Source of the DNA: RGIG5612 sp045627365
GTDB lineage: Bacteria; Bacillota; Clostridia; Lachnospirales; Lachnospiraceae
NCBI GenBank assembly: GCA_045627365.1
Contig: JAZQNN010000016.1
Span: 1-64,000 of the forward strand
DNA: 64,000 bases
Reading direction: 5' to 3'
In this document: positions 42,529 to 51,740 of the stretch, piece after piece
Numbering within the stretch: the first letter of the stretch is position 1
Layout: every line of letters begins with the position of its first letter
Notes under the pieces: generated by a model
What the model was told of the DNA's origin: nothing
The model's input: the letters and a program-made list of their open reading frames with translations, nothing else
Database searches by the model: none
Translations under genes and position numbers: made by a program

Positions 42529-43743
42529 ATGACAGACAAAGAGTACCCGCTTTCGGGTATAAAAGTTATTGATTTTTCAACTGTGATCGCCGGCCCTACG
42601 ACTGCACGAATTTTCGCGGACATGGGTGCCGATGTGATCAAGGTAGAAACAAATATCGGTGATGTCACTCGATATACAGACGCAAAACCCACTTTGGTGC
42701 CGGAATCCTATTGCTTTACGAACTGTAACTGCAATAAGAAAAGCATCGTCGTTGATCTGAAACAGGATCCGGGTAAGGAGATCTTCCATCGGTTATTGAG
42801 GGGGGCTGATGTGTTGATAACCAATGTGCGGTATCGCAGTTTATGTAAACTTGGCCTGGATTACGAAACGCTCAAAGATCAGTATCCACAATTGATCTAC
42901 GCGCATTTTAATGGCTATGGTTACGAGGGGGACGACTGCGATCTGCCCGGATATGACATGTCAGGATTCTGGAGCCGAAGTGGCGCTTTGCTGGATGGCC
43001 ATCTTGACGACTCGCACAGATTGTATGAGCCGGCATATGGCATGGGTGACCTGTTCTGTACGGGATATTTTGCTTCGGGAATACTCGCGGCACTGTATGC
43101 AAGAACAATAACGGGCCACGGAACAAGGGTAAGCACATCACTCCTTCATTCCGGAGTCTGGGCGAATGGTAGAAATATCATTCCGGCTCAGGAAGCAATA
43201 GGAGATGTTGTGCCGCTGCCGGACAAATGGAATTACAACCTTTTCTACCGCGCTTACAAATGCGGTGACGGAAAGTGGCTGACCATAGCGTTTGAATACG
43301 ACAAGCATTTCAAGAATGCCTGCGATGTATTCGGACTTGAAGATATCAAGGACGATCCGAGATATCAGTCGCAGGGCGCATTGAGATACTATGAAGTCGC
43401 GGGAACACTTGCCGAACGCGTTGAAAAAGTGCTTCTGACAAAGCCAAGAGATTATTGGATCGAGCAGATGCGCGCAAGGGACATGGTTTACGCACCGGTA
43501 GACGGCGCAGCTGCGGTAACAAAAGATCCGCAGGTCCTTGTAAACCACTTTGTTGAACCGGTCAAGTTCGGCAACGGAGCAGAGGTGTATATGCCGAATA
43601 TTCCGATTCAGTTCACTGATTATGGGGTTCGCGACGTGACCCCGGGTGTCAGGCTGGGAGCCAATACAGCCGAAGTGCTGAAGGACCTGGGCTACACCGA
43701 TGATGAGATTCATACGCTTACTGCACAGGGCAGTGGGCGATGA
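42529..43743 (+). CDS. Family III (CaiB/BaiF) CoA-transferase
   Basis: 404 aa. The N-terminal block IKVIDFSTVIAGPTTARIFADMGADVIKVE is diagnostic, and YGMGDLFCTGYFASGILAAL places the catalytic Asp (in GMGD) that forms the acyl anhydride in this family. It would move CoA between acyl-CoA and a free acid, for example activating a carboxylic acid in the pathway. It begins 3 bp after the BKACE gene and ends 28 bp before the binding-protein gene, so it is in the same operon. Confidence 0.92.
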   Translation: MTDKEYPLSGIKVIDFSTVIAGPTTARIFADMGADVIKVETNIGDVTRYTDAKPTLVPESYCFTNCNCNKKSIVVDLKQDPGKEIFHRLLRGADVLITNVRYRSLCKLGLDYETLKDQYPQLIYAHFNGYGYEGDDCDLPGYDMSGFWSRSGALLDGHLDDSHRLYEPAYGMGDLFCTGYFASGILAALYARTITGHGTRVSTSLLHSGVWANGRNIIPAQEAIGDVVPLPDKWNYNLFYRAYKCGDGKWLTIAFEYDKHFKNACDVFGLEDIKDDPRYQSQGALRYYEVAGTLAERVEKVLLTKPRDYWIEQMRARDMVYAPVDGAAAVTKDPQVLVNHFVEPVKFGNGAEVYMPNIPIQFTDYGVRDVTPGVRLGANTAEVLKDLGYTDDEIHTLTAQGSGR

Positions 43744-43771
43744 AAAATAAAAGATATTGGAAGGAGACAAA

Positions 43772-45355
43772 ATGAAAAAGAAGTTATTTGCTCTGATCGC
43801 TCTGGTTATGGCTTCTCTGCTTGTTTTTACAGCATGCGGTGGCGGCACAGCTGACCCGACAAAGAAGACTGAACAGAACCAGGAACAGAAGGAAACTGAC
43901 AAATCAACTGAAGGGGATGCAGCTCGCACAGATATCAATCTGCAGCTTTACGCTGAGCCGACTCACCTTGACCCGCATTTCAGCACCAGTACATACGATA
44001 TGCAGGTAATGTATCAGATTTATGACAACCTGTTTGAGATCGTTAACGGTGACTATGACAATCCACAGCCTTCACTGTGCGAATCATTTGATGTAAATGA
44101 GGGCGCAACTGAGTTCATTTTCCACATTCGTCAGAATGTTAAATGGCAGAACGGCGACATCCTTAACGCTGATGACGTAGTATTCTCTATCAATCGTATG
44201 AGAGAATCTGCAGTTACTCAGATGCGTGTCAGCTTCATAGCTGACGTTGAGAAGGTTGACGATTACACGGTTAAGGTTACTAACCAGTATGGAGCACCTC
44301 GTCTTCCGGCTCTTCTTGCTACCGCAAGTATGTCAATTGTAAACAAAAAGCTCATTGAACAGTACGGCGACAAGGCAGCTGAAACGATCGTTGGTACCGG
44401 CGCTTACAAGCTTGAAAAATGGGAGCCGGGCAAGGGCGTTACTCTTACAGCTTTTGAAGAAGGCTGGAGAGGCGACTCTGCAATCAAGACCATCAACTAT
44501 ATCGTAATGAGTGATATGACCGCAGCTCGTATCGCACTTCAGAACGGCGACCTTGATATGTATGTAGCTACTACCATCGATGACTACAATCTGTTCGTAG
44601 ATGATCCTAACTTCATCAATGGACCTGTTACTATTTCAAGTACCGCTTCCCTTATGATGAACACCACCCGTGGTGCTCTTAAGAACGAGAAGGTTCGTCA
44701 GGCAATCGAGTATGCTATCGATTCTGAGCAGCTCAATATCGCTGTAACAGGCGGTCTTGCAACTACTACACTTTCTATCTTCCCGACAGATGCTCAGGGT
44801 TACACAGAGGATGTTCCACACTACGATTATGATCCTGAGAAGGCTCAGGCACTCCTTAAGGAAGCCGGCTACAACGGAGAAGAGATCGGCCTTGTATACA
44901 GCACAACTGTAGCTAAGACAGTTTCATGGGCAACCACAGTTCAGGCATTCCTGAGCGCTGTTGGCATCAATGTTCGTATGGACGGCGTTGACACCGCAAC
45001 AGCATACTCACGCGCAGCAGTATATGACTATGACATGTGCTACTACGAATACACCGTAAGCCTTGCAAACCCTGCAACGGCTATCTGGGGACTGTTCCGT
45101 TCAGACGGAGCTTACAACGCTGCTCAGTACACCACTGAGGAACTTGACATGCTCTGCCTTGGAGCAATCGCAGCTCCTGATGAGGCTACACAGAGAGGAT
45201 ATCTTGAGACTATCAACAAGATGACTCTTGAAGCAGCTCTTTATGTACCAATGATCCAGAACGACACCTACTACTTCGCACAGAAGGGGCTTAACGGCAT
45301 CGATATCGAACCTCTTTGCGGATGGATGAAGGACTGCTATCTGGCTTGGGAATAA
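43772..45355 (+). CDS. Family-5 extracellular solute-binding lipoprotein (importer 2)
   Basis: 527 aa from the ATG at 43772, which has AAGGAGAC upstream; an ORF start at 43757 is less likely. Lipoprotein signal ending VFTACGGG, a Gln/Lys/Glu/Thr-rich linker, then an SBP_bac_5 fold (LQLYAEPTHLDPHFSTSTYD, NADDVVFSINRM, VGTGAYKLEKWEPGKGV). It lies inside the catabolic operon, so the ligand is probably the substrate for these enzymes rather than a nutritional peptide. Family-5 proteins are known to bind non-peptide ligands too. Hairpin at 45421 separates it from the permeases. Confidence 0.9.
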   Translation: MKKKLFALIALVMASLLVFTACGGGTADPTKKTEQNQEQKETDKSTEGDAARTDINLQLYAEPTHLDPHFSTSTYDMQVMYQIYDNLFEIVNGDYDNPQPSLCESFDVNEGATEFIFHIRQNVKWQNGDILNADDVVFSINRMRESAVTQMRVSFIADVEKVDDYTVKVTNQYGAPRLPALLATASMSIVNKKLIEQYGDKAAETIVGTGAYKLEKWEPGKGVTLTAFEEGWRGDSAIKTINYIVMSDMTAARIALQNGDLDMYVATTIDDYNLFVDDPNFINGPVTISSTASLMMNTTRGALKNEKVRQAIEYAIDSEQLNIAVTGGLATTTLSIFPTDAQGYTEDVPHYDYDPEKAQALLKEAGYNGEEIGLVYSTTVAKTVSWATTVQAFLSAVGINVRMDGVDTATAYSRAAVYDYDMCYYEYTVSLANPATAIWGLFRSDGAYNAAQYTTEELDMLCLGAIAAPDEATQRGYLETINKMTLEAALYVPMIQNDTYYFAQKGLNGIDIEPLCGWMKDCYLAWE

Positions 45356-45420
45356 TCTATCCTCCTGAAATATCAATAGAAAGATGCCACTGAAGCGCGG
45401 TATCAAATGTAACTGAAAAA

Positions 45421-45447
45421 GCAGGGCAGCCTTAAAGGCTGTCCTGC
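45421..45447 (+). terminator. Intercistronic stem-loop after the binding-protein gene
   Basis: GCAGGGCAGCC (45421-45431) pairs with GGCTGTCCTGC (45437-45447), with one G-U pair and loop TTAAA. No T run follows, so it is more likely an mRNA-stabilising or processing hairpin than a terminator. Importer 1 has a hairpin in the same place. Confidence 0.6.
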
Positions 45448-45468
45448 ACTCAGGGATGGAGACTGAAA

Positions 45469-46452
45469 ATGATTAAGTATATTATCAAACGAGTTCTTTT
45501 AATGATCCCGACTATGTTGATCGTTACAGCGCTCGTTTACCTCCTCATTAATATCACGCCGGTAGATCCGGCACGAATCATTCTGGGTACTGATGTTTCT
45601 GAGGAAAGGGTAGTCGAGCTGAACGAGGAAATGGGATTTTACGATCCTTTGCCGGTTCGCTATTTTAACTGGCTTAAGAATGCAATAAAAGGCGACCTTG
45701 GCAATTCCTACTATACGAACCGTGCCGTTATTGAAGAAATAATGGTTCGATTCCCGTATACCCTGAAATTGTCACTTCTGAGCCTTGGCTTATCTATCGT
45801 TGTCGGCGTGCCGCTCGGTGTTTACTGCTCAACAAAACAGTATTCATTCGGCGACCATTTGCTTTCAGTACTGTCTATGGGCCTCGGAGCCATTCCTATC
45901 TTCTGGCTCGGACTCCTGCTTCTTCTGGAATTCTCATCAAAACTTGGATGGTTTCCGGCAGCAGGCGTTGCAAACGGCGGTTGGAAAGCATGGGTACTTC
46001 CGACAATCACACTGGCTCTTGGAAATACAGCGAGCTATCTGAGATACACCCGTTCTGTTATGCTCGACAGCATCAGACAGGATTATGTACGTACAGCACG
46101 CGCCAAGGGCTGCTCTGAGTCGACTGTTATCTGGAAGCATGCTTTCAGAAATTCAACCCTTACTTTGATTACCATAACCGGTACAACCCTTTCTTCACTT
46201 ATGGGTGGAGCAATCGTAGTTGAGCAGGTTTTCACTATACCGGGACTCGGTGTCATGATCGTAACGGCTATCCAGAGAAAGGATATCCCGGAGGTCATGG
46301 GCGCCTTAGTGTTCCTGGCACTGTTTTTCCTGGTCATGATGTTGATCGTCGATCTGCTTTACGCAGCTGTCGATCCGCGACTTAAAGCGCGTTTTATCTC
46401 CGGAGGCCAAAAGAAACGTCCGAAGAAAACGCCGAAAGAGCAGGAGGCGTGA
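45469..46452 (+). CDS. Dpp/Opp-type ABC permease B (importer 2)
   Basis: 327 aa, about six membrane helices, start MIKYIIKRVLLMIPTMLIV and EAA loop VRTARAKGCSESTVIWKHAF as in DppB. The C-terminus is strongly basic (GGQKKRPKKTPKEQ). It is followed after 1 bp by permease C. It transports together with that subunit and the two ATPases encoded next. Confidence 0.92.
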   Translation: MIKYIIKRVLLMIPTMLIVTALVYLLINITPVDPARIILGTDVSEERVVELNEEMGFYDPLPVRYFNWLKNAIKGDLGNSYYTNRAVIEEIMVRFPYTLKLSLLSLGLSIVVGVPLGVYCSTKQYSFGDHLLSVLSMGLGAIPIFWLGLLLLLEFSSKLGWFPAAGVANGGWKAWVLPTITLALGNTASYLRYTRSVMLDSIRQDYVRTARAKGCSESTVIWKHAFRNSTLTLITITGTTLSSLMGGAIVVEQVFTIPGLGVMIVTAIQRKDIPEVMGALVFLALFFLVMMLIVDLLYAAVDPRLKARFISGGQKKRPKKTPKEQEA

Positions 46453-46453
46453 C

Positions 46454-47329
46454 ATGGAAAATAAGAAACTGAAAAAAGGAAACAGTATCTGGAAAGAAGT
46501 CTGGATAAGACTGATCCATAACAAACGTGCAGTTTTTGCAATGATCATTTTGCTGCTGCTTGTGATCATCGTAATATTTGCGGATTTTATCATTCCATAC
46601 GAGAAGGGTATATCCCTGTCGATCATGGAAAGATTCCAGAAACCTAGCGGAGCGCACTGGTTCGGAACTGACATGTACGGAAGAGACCAGTTCGCACGTA
46701 CGATCCACGGAACCAGAATATCTCTGCTTATTGGCTTCGGTTCAACGACAATAGCTGCCTTTTTTGGTACGCTGATCGGCATATCAACAGCTTATTTCGG
46801 AGGAACGTTCGACAATATCGTAATGAGAATTCTCGATATCTGGATGGCGATGCCGTCACTGCTTATTACTCTGGCTATTATCGCAGGCCTTGGAGTAGGT
46901 ATCCCGCAGACGATCTTTGCACTGGCATTCGGAGCCACACCGGGATTTGCACGTACGCTTCGTGCGGCCGCACTCGGAGTATCCAGCCAAGAGTTCATCG
47001 AGTCATCGGTTGCTCAGGGAGCTTCAAGCTGGAAAGTAATGACGCACGACCTTGTTCCGAACGTAATCAGCCAGATATTGATCCAGTTCACAATGAACGT
47101 ATCTTACATGATCCTGCTTGGATCGACACTGTCGTTCCTCGGACTGGGCGCGCAGCCTCCTACACCGGAGTGGGGAGCAATGCTTGCGGAAGGTCTGCAA
47201 AATTACCAGTTCTATCCGTATCTGGTTATTTATCCGGGCCTGTTCCTGGCGTTTACCGCCCTGGCGATCAATATTTTCGGAGACGCGCTTCGTGATGCCT
47301 TCGATCCGAAACTGAAGGGGAGGGCTTAA
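46454..47329 (+). CDS. Dpp/Opp-type ABC permease C (importer 2)
   Basis: 291 aa with about six helices, HWFGTDMYGRDQFARTIHGT and EAA loop FIESSVAQGASSWKVMTHDL typical of DppC/OppC. Lies 1 bp after permease B and 2 bp before the D ATPase, so expression is tightly coupled. Confidence 0.92.
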   Translation: MENKKLKKGNSIWKEVWIRLIHNKRAVFAMIILLLLVIIVIFADFIIPYEKGISLSIMERFQKPSGAHWFGTDMYGRDQFARTIHGTRISLLIGFGSTTIAAFFGTLIGISTAYFGGTFDNIVMRILDIWMAMPSLLITLAIIAGLGVGIPQTIFALAFGATPGFARTLRAAALGVSSQEFIESSVAQGASSWKVMTHDLVPNVISQILIQFTMNVSYMILLGSTLSFLGLGAQPPTPEWGAMLAEGLQNYQFYPYLVIYPGLFLAFTALAINIFGDALRDAFDPKLKGRA

Positions 47330-47331
47330 CA

Positions 47332-48330
47332 ATGGGCGAGAAATTACTGGAAATAAAGAATCTGAATGTTAAATACATCGTCGGCAAGGAAGTATCAGAG
47401 GCAGTTAACGGAATATCCCTGTCGATCGATAAAGGCGAGACTTTAGGCCTCGTAGGTGAGACGGGCGCCGGCAAGACAACGACCGCCCTGTCCATCATGA
47501 ATATGCTTCCGCAGTATGTATCACATGCTACCGGCGAGATCATGTTCAAAGGCAAAGATGTCCTGAAAATGAAGTCGGGCGAGCTCAGAAAGTTACGTGG
47601 AAAGCAGATTTCCATGGTCTTTCAGGATCCAATGACCAGCCTTAACCCTGTGTACCGGGTTGGTGAGCAGATCGGTGAGGTTTTGCTTCTTCATGAAGGA
47701 CGCATGAGCAAAGAGGCTCTCAGAAAGAGAGTCGGAGAGATCCTCGAAATGGTAGGAATCCCGGCAAGCCGTCAGGATGAATATCCTCACCAGTTCTCAG
47801 GTGGAATGAAGCAGAGAGTTATTATCGCGATCGCGATCGCCTGCAGGCCGGAGCTGCTTATCGCGGACGAGCCGACCACGGCACTGGATGTTACTATTCA
47901 GGCCCAGGTTTTGGAAATGATGCAGGGCCTTCGAGAAAATCTGAATTCATCGATCCTGATGATCACACATGACCTGGGAATCGTTGCAAGCTTCTGCGAC
48001 AAGGTAGCGATAATGTATGCCGGCGAGATCGTTGAATACGGAACACTTGATGAAATATTCGACCGCAACAGACAGCATCATCCGTACACCGTCGGACTGT
48101 TTAACGCTATTCCTAATCTGAACGTGAAAACAGAAAGACTGAACCCTATTTCGGGAATGACACCTGACCCGACGGATCTGCCGAAGGGCTGCAAATTCAA
48201 CCCTCGCTGTCAGCACGCATGCGATAAATGCCGTGAGGGAATCGTTCCTGTATATTCACGCGGTGAACATCAGATAATGTGCCATCTTGCAGAAGAATGG
48301 GGAGAGAAAAGGAAGGAGGCTGAAGAATGA
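47332..48330 (+). CDS. Dpp/Opp-type ABC ATPase D (importer 2)
   Basis: 332 aa with Walker A GETGAGKTT, signature FSGGMKQ, Walker B LLIADEPTTALD and the C-terminal Cys-rich oligopeptide extension (CKFNPRCQHACDKC). Closely similar to the D ATPase of importer 1, so the two cassettes are paralogous. Overlaps the F ATPase gene by 4 bp. Confidence 0.93.
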   Translation: MGEKLLEIKNLNVKYIVGKEVSEAVNGISLSIDKGETLGLVGETGAGKTTTALSIMNMLPQYVSHATGEIMFKGKDVLKMKSGELRKLRGKQISMVFQDPMTSLNPVYRVGEQIGEVLLLHEGRMSKEALRKRVGEILEMVGIPASRQDEYPHQFSGGMKQRVIIAIAIACRPELLIADEPTTALDVTIQAQVLEMMQGLRENLNSSILMITHDLGIVASFCDKVAIMYAGEIVEYGTLDEIFDRNRQHHPYTVGLFNAIPNLNVKTERLNPISGMTPDPTDLPKGCKFNPRCQHACDKCREGIVPVYSRGEHQIMCHLAEEWGEKRKEAEE

Positions 48331-49325
48331 GTACTCCGGTAATCGAATGTCGAAATTTAAAGAAATATTTTGATACGCCGTATGGCAAGCTTCACGCAGT
48401 CGACAACGTCAGCTTCTCACTTTTTGAGCACAAGACTTTAGGAGTAGTCGGCGAGTCAGGATGCGGCAAATCAACCTTAGGCCGTACCATACTCGGGCTT
48501 CACAAAGCCACTTCAGGACAGGTCCTTTTCGAAGGACGCGAGATCCAGGATCTTAAGGCATCCCAGATGAAGCCGCTGCGTAAAGAAATGCAGATAATCT
48601 TCCAGGATCCTTATTCTTCACTGAATCCGAGAGATACCGTATCGCAGATCATCGCGCAGCCGATGAAGATCCAGGGAATCTACAAGACTCAGGCTGAGAT
48701 CAATGCCCGCGTAGAGGAACTGATGGATATCGTAGGTCTGGGCAACAGATTCATCAATACATATCCTCACGAAATGGACGGCGGACGCAGACAGAGAGTC
48801 GGAATCGCACGTGCTCTGGCAATGGATCCTAAGTTCATCGTATGTGACGAGCCGGTATCAGCCCTGGACGTTTCTATTCAGGCGCAGGTCCTTAACCTGA
48901 TGATGGATCTTCAGGACCAGATGGGTCTGACATATCTGTTCATTACACATAATCTCGCGGTAGTAAAGCACATCTCTGACGATATCGCGGTTATGTATTT
49001 GGGACAGATGGTTGAAAAATCCGATACGGATGACCTTTTCGAAAATCCGCTGCATCCTTACACCCAGGCACTGCTGCAGGCGATCCCAATTCCGGAGATC
49101 GGTCGCAAAAACAGCATTAAGAACGCACTCAAGGGTGAGATCACTTCACCTATCGAGCCGAAGCCGGGCTGCAGATTTGCACCGAGATGTCCTTACGCTA
49201 CCGAGGCATGCCACTGCATAGAGCCGAAACTGACAGAGGTCAAAAGCGGTCATTTCGTAGCATGCCACCTCTTTGATGAGGACACAAAAATGAAAATGAA
49301 CGAAGGAGAAGACGCCAATGCGTGA
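48327..49325 (+). CDS. Dpp/Opp-type ABC ATPase F (importer 2), variant signature
   Basis: 332 aa with Walker A GESGCGKST, variant signature MDGGRRQ (Asp for Ser), Walker B FIVCDEPVSALD and Cys cluster CRFAPRCPYATEAC. The variant is shared with importer 1, so it is a subgroup trait and not a recent mutation. The C-terminal tail (DEDTKMKMNEGEDANA) contains the RBS of the next gene, and the stop overlaps the first thiolase start by 8 bp. This ties uptake and degradation in one message. Confidence 0.92.
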   Translation: MSTPVIECRNLKKYFDTPYGKLHAVDNVSFSLFEHKTLGVVGESGCGKSTLGRTILGLHKATSGQVLFEGREIQDLKASQMKPLRKEMQIIFQDPYSSLNPRDTVSQIIAQPMKIQGIYKTQAEINARVEELMDIVGLGNRFINTYPHEMDGGRRQRVGIARALAMDPKFIVCDEPVSALDVSIQAQVLNLMMDLQDQMGLTYLFITHNLAVVKHISDDIAVMYLGQMVEKSDTDDLFENPLHPYTQALLQAIPIPEIGRKNSIKNALKGEITSPIEPKPGCRFAPRCPYATEACHCIEPKLTEVKSGHFVACHLFDEDTKMKMNEGEDANA

Positions 49326-50517
49326 TGTAGTATTTGTAGATGGTGCGCGTTCCGCCTTTTGTAATATGGGCGGCGGACTTCGCGACCTGAGCGCATCCGA
49401 GATCGCGGGATTTGTTATCAAAGGATTAACTAAGAAAACCGGGATCTTAGAGCGCGGAAAAGTTGATTGTTTCATAGCAGGAAACGCGCTGCGAGATATG
49501 AGATCATGCGATCCGGCCCGCTATGCGGCACTTGCCGGCGGACTCGGTGAAGAAGTTGAGTCTCATTATGTTGAAATGCAGTGCGGAAGCGCGATCACAT
49601 CGATCAACCACGCAGCTGCCATGATAGGAGCCGGCTACTGTGACGTAGTTATCGCCGGCGGAATGGAATCTTACAGCACCATGTGCATTGATTTTTCAAT
49701 GAACATTCCTCCTTATACACTGACACCGCCTATTCCGATCGCTCCGAAGCTGGCTCCTATAGCAGAGGAAGACATCCCGATGACTATGATCAGCGATAAG
49801 ATGGCTCAGGTATGGGGAATCACACGTGAAGAGACCGATGCTTACGCAATGCGTTCCCAGCAGAGGCTTGCCGCAGCTTATGAGAAGGGCATTACCGGCA
49901 AAGAGATAATACCTTTCATCATTCCGGCAACAAGAAAGACTCCTGAAATCGTGATCGACAAGGACGAATTCCCGCGTCCGAACACGACCATGGAAGGACT
50001 TGCCAAGTTAAGGGCAGTTCATCCGGGCGGAGTAACAACAGCCGGCAACGCATCAGGCCGAAATGACGGAGCAGCTTTCGTACTTATGATGAGTGCGGAA
50101 AAGGCTGCAGAACTTGGCTATGAGCCTATGGCTCGCTGGGTAGCCGGTGCCGATATCGGCGTACAGCCTGACCTTATGGGCATCGGACCTGCATATTCAA
50201 ATCTGAAAGCCCTTAAGATGGCAGGCCTTACCATAAATGACATGGATGTTATGGAGTGTAACGAGGCATTTGCGGCTCAGCAGCTTTCTGTTATCAAGGA
50301 AATGGAAAAACAGACAGGCCTTACTATTGATCAGAACAAGTGGAATCCTAACGGCGGTGCCGTTGCGATCGGACATCCGAACGGAGCATCCGGCGCACGT
50401 ATCTGCATGTTCGCGATGAACGAGCTGATCTACAAGGGCGGCAGATACGGTCTGTTCAGCTCATGCTGCGGCGGCGGCCACGGCACAACGACAATTATTG
50501 AGAATTTGAGAAAGTAA
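49318..50517 (+). CDS. Thiolase family protein 1
   Basis: 399 aa of the acetyl-CoA acetyltransferase / 3-ketoacyl-CoA thiolase family. Catalytic residues are visible: nucleophile Cys89 (VEMQCGSAI), NEAFAAQ, His in GHPNGASG and the second Cys in SSCCGGGHG. It would split a 3-ketoacyl-CoA, such as acetoacetyl-CoA from the BKACE product, into acetyl-CoA, or act in reverse. It overlaps the F ATPase gene and is followed by a second, similar thiolase. Confidence 0.93.
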   Translation: MRDVVFVDGARSAFCNMGGGLRDLSASEIAGFVIKGLTKKTGILERGKVDCFIAGNALRDMRSCDPARYAALAGGLGEEVESHYVEMQCGSAITSINHAAAMIGAGYCDVVIAGGMESYSTMCIDFSMNIPPYTLTPPIPIAPKLAPIAEEDIPMTMISDKMAQVWGITREETDAYAMRSQQRLAAAYEKGITGKEIIPFIIPATRKTPEIVIDKDEFPRPNTTMEGLAKLRAVHPGGVTTAGNASGRNDGAAFVLMMSAEKAAELGYEPMARWVAGADIGVQPDLMGIGPAYSNLKALKMAGLTINDMDVMECNEAFAAQQLSVIKEMEKQTGLTIDQNKWNPNGGAVAIGHPNGASGARICMFAMNELIYKGGRYGLFSSCCGGGHGTTTIIENLRK

Positions 50518-50531
50518 TGGAGGAAAAAACT

Positions 50532-51728
50532 ATGGATATTGTAATTGTTGATGGTTTAAGGACTCCATTTGGTAATTTCGGTGGAGCGTTAAAGGATTTT
50601 ACCGCTACGGACCTGGCTTCGGTAACAGTCGACGCGCTGCTCGACAAGACCGGCGTTCTTGAGCGCGGCAAAGTTGATACTCTTATCTGCGGATGTGCTC
50701 TCGGAGACACATACAGCAAGGATATTGCCCGTTATATCGTTCTTCAGTCAAAGCTGCCGACTGAGACCTCAGGCGTTTTTGTAGAGATGCAGTGCGGAAG
50801 CGCAATCACGAGCCTGAACCACGCGGCATGGAAAATAATGGCCGGAATGGCAGAGGTTGCGGTTGTAGGCGGAATGGAATCCTACAGCACAATGACAGCC
50901 AAATTCCCTATGTCACGCCCGCAGTACTCACTGATTCCTCCGTATCCTATCCTTCAGGGTCTTACCCCGAACAAGGAACGTAATGTGGATATGATCACGG
51001 TAAGCGACAGAATGGCTGTTAAGTGGGAAATCAGCCGCACCGAGGCGGATGAATTTGCCGCTCGCTCACAGGAAAGGCTTCAGGCCTCCTATGAGAAGGG
51101 CATTGCTAATGCCAACATGATCCCGGTAACCATTCCTGCACAGAAAAAGGTTCCGGAGCATCTGTTTGAGAAAGATGAATTCCCGCGTCCGGGCACAACC
51201 TTTGAGGGACTTAGTAAGTTAAGACCGGTAAGAGAGGACGGCGTTACAACAGCCGGCAATGCTTCAGGTCGTAACGACGGCGCAGCGTTCTTACTTGTAA
51301 TGACGGCTGAAAAGGCTAAGGAAATGGGCTACGAGCCGATGGCACGCTGGGTATGCGGCGCGCAATGCGGATGTCAGGAAGACCTTATGGGCATCGGACC
51401 TGCATATTCTAACCTCAAGGCTCTTAAGATGGCCGGCCTGACACTGGAAGACATCGATGTCATCGAGTGCAATGAGGCATTTGCAGCTCAGCAGCTCTCT
51501 GTTATTAAGGAAATGGAAGCACAGCTTGGTACCAAGATCGACCAGACAAGATGGAATCCGAACGGCGGAGCTATTTCGATCGGACATCCTAATGGAGCTT
51601 CCGGCTCAAGAATCGCTTTATTTGCAATGAACCAGATGGCAAGCACCGGCGGACGCTACGGAATCATTTCCTCATGCTGCGGTGGTGGCCACGGAACAAC
51701 ATCAATACTTGAAAATTTGCGTAGATAA
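50532..51728 (+). CDS. Thiolase family protein 2
   Basis: 398 aa from the ATG at 50532, chosen because GGAGG (50519-50523) precedes it by 8 bases and the start then aligns with thiolase 1; an ATG at 50517 overlaps the upstream stop. The same catalytic motifs are present (MQCGSAI, NEAFAAQ, GHPNGASG, SSCCGGGHG). The two proteins are clear tandem duplicates of a distinctive subgroup. Different chain-length or branched 3-ketoacyl-CoA specificities, or a hetero-tetramer, are possible. Confidence 0.93.
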   Translation: MDIVIVDGLRTPFGNFGGALKDFTATDLASVTVDALLDKTGVLERGKVDTLICGCALGDTYSKDIARYIVLQSKLPTETSGVFVEMQCGSAITSLNHAAWKIMAGMAEVAVVGGMESYSTMTAKFPMSRPQYSLIPPYPILQGLTPNKERNVDMITVSDRMAVKWEISRTEADEFAARSQERLQASYEKGIANANMIPVTIPAQKKVPEHLFEKDEFPRPGTTFEGLSKLRPVREDGVTTAGNASGRNDGAAFLLVMTAEKAKEMGYEPMARWVCGAQCGCQEDLMGIGPAYSNLKALKMAGLTLEDIDVIECNEAFAAQQLSVIKEMEAQLGTKIDQTRWNPNGGAISIGHPNGASGSRIALFAMNQMASTGGRYGIISSCCGGGHGTTSILENLRR

Positions 51729-51740
51729 GGAGTAATTCAC

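Noticed and set aside
43138..43938. 266-aa minus-strand frame over the CoA-transferase and binding-protein genes
   Set aside because: Long by chance in a coding region; opposes two conserved genes and the operon direction.
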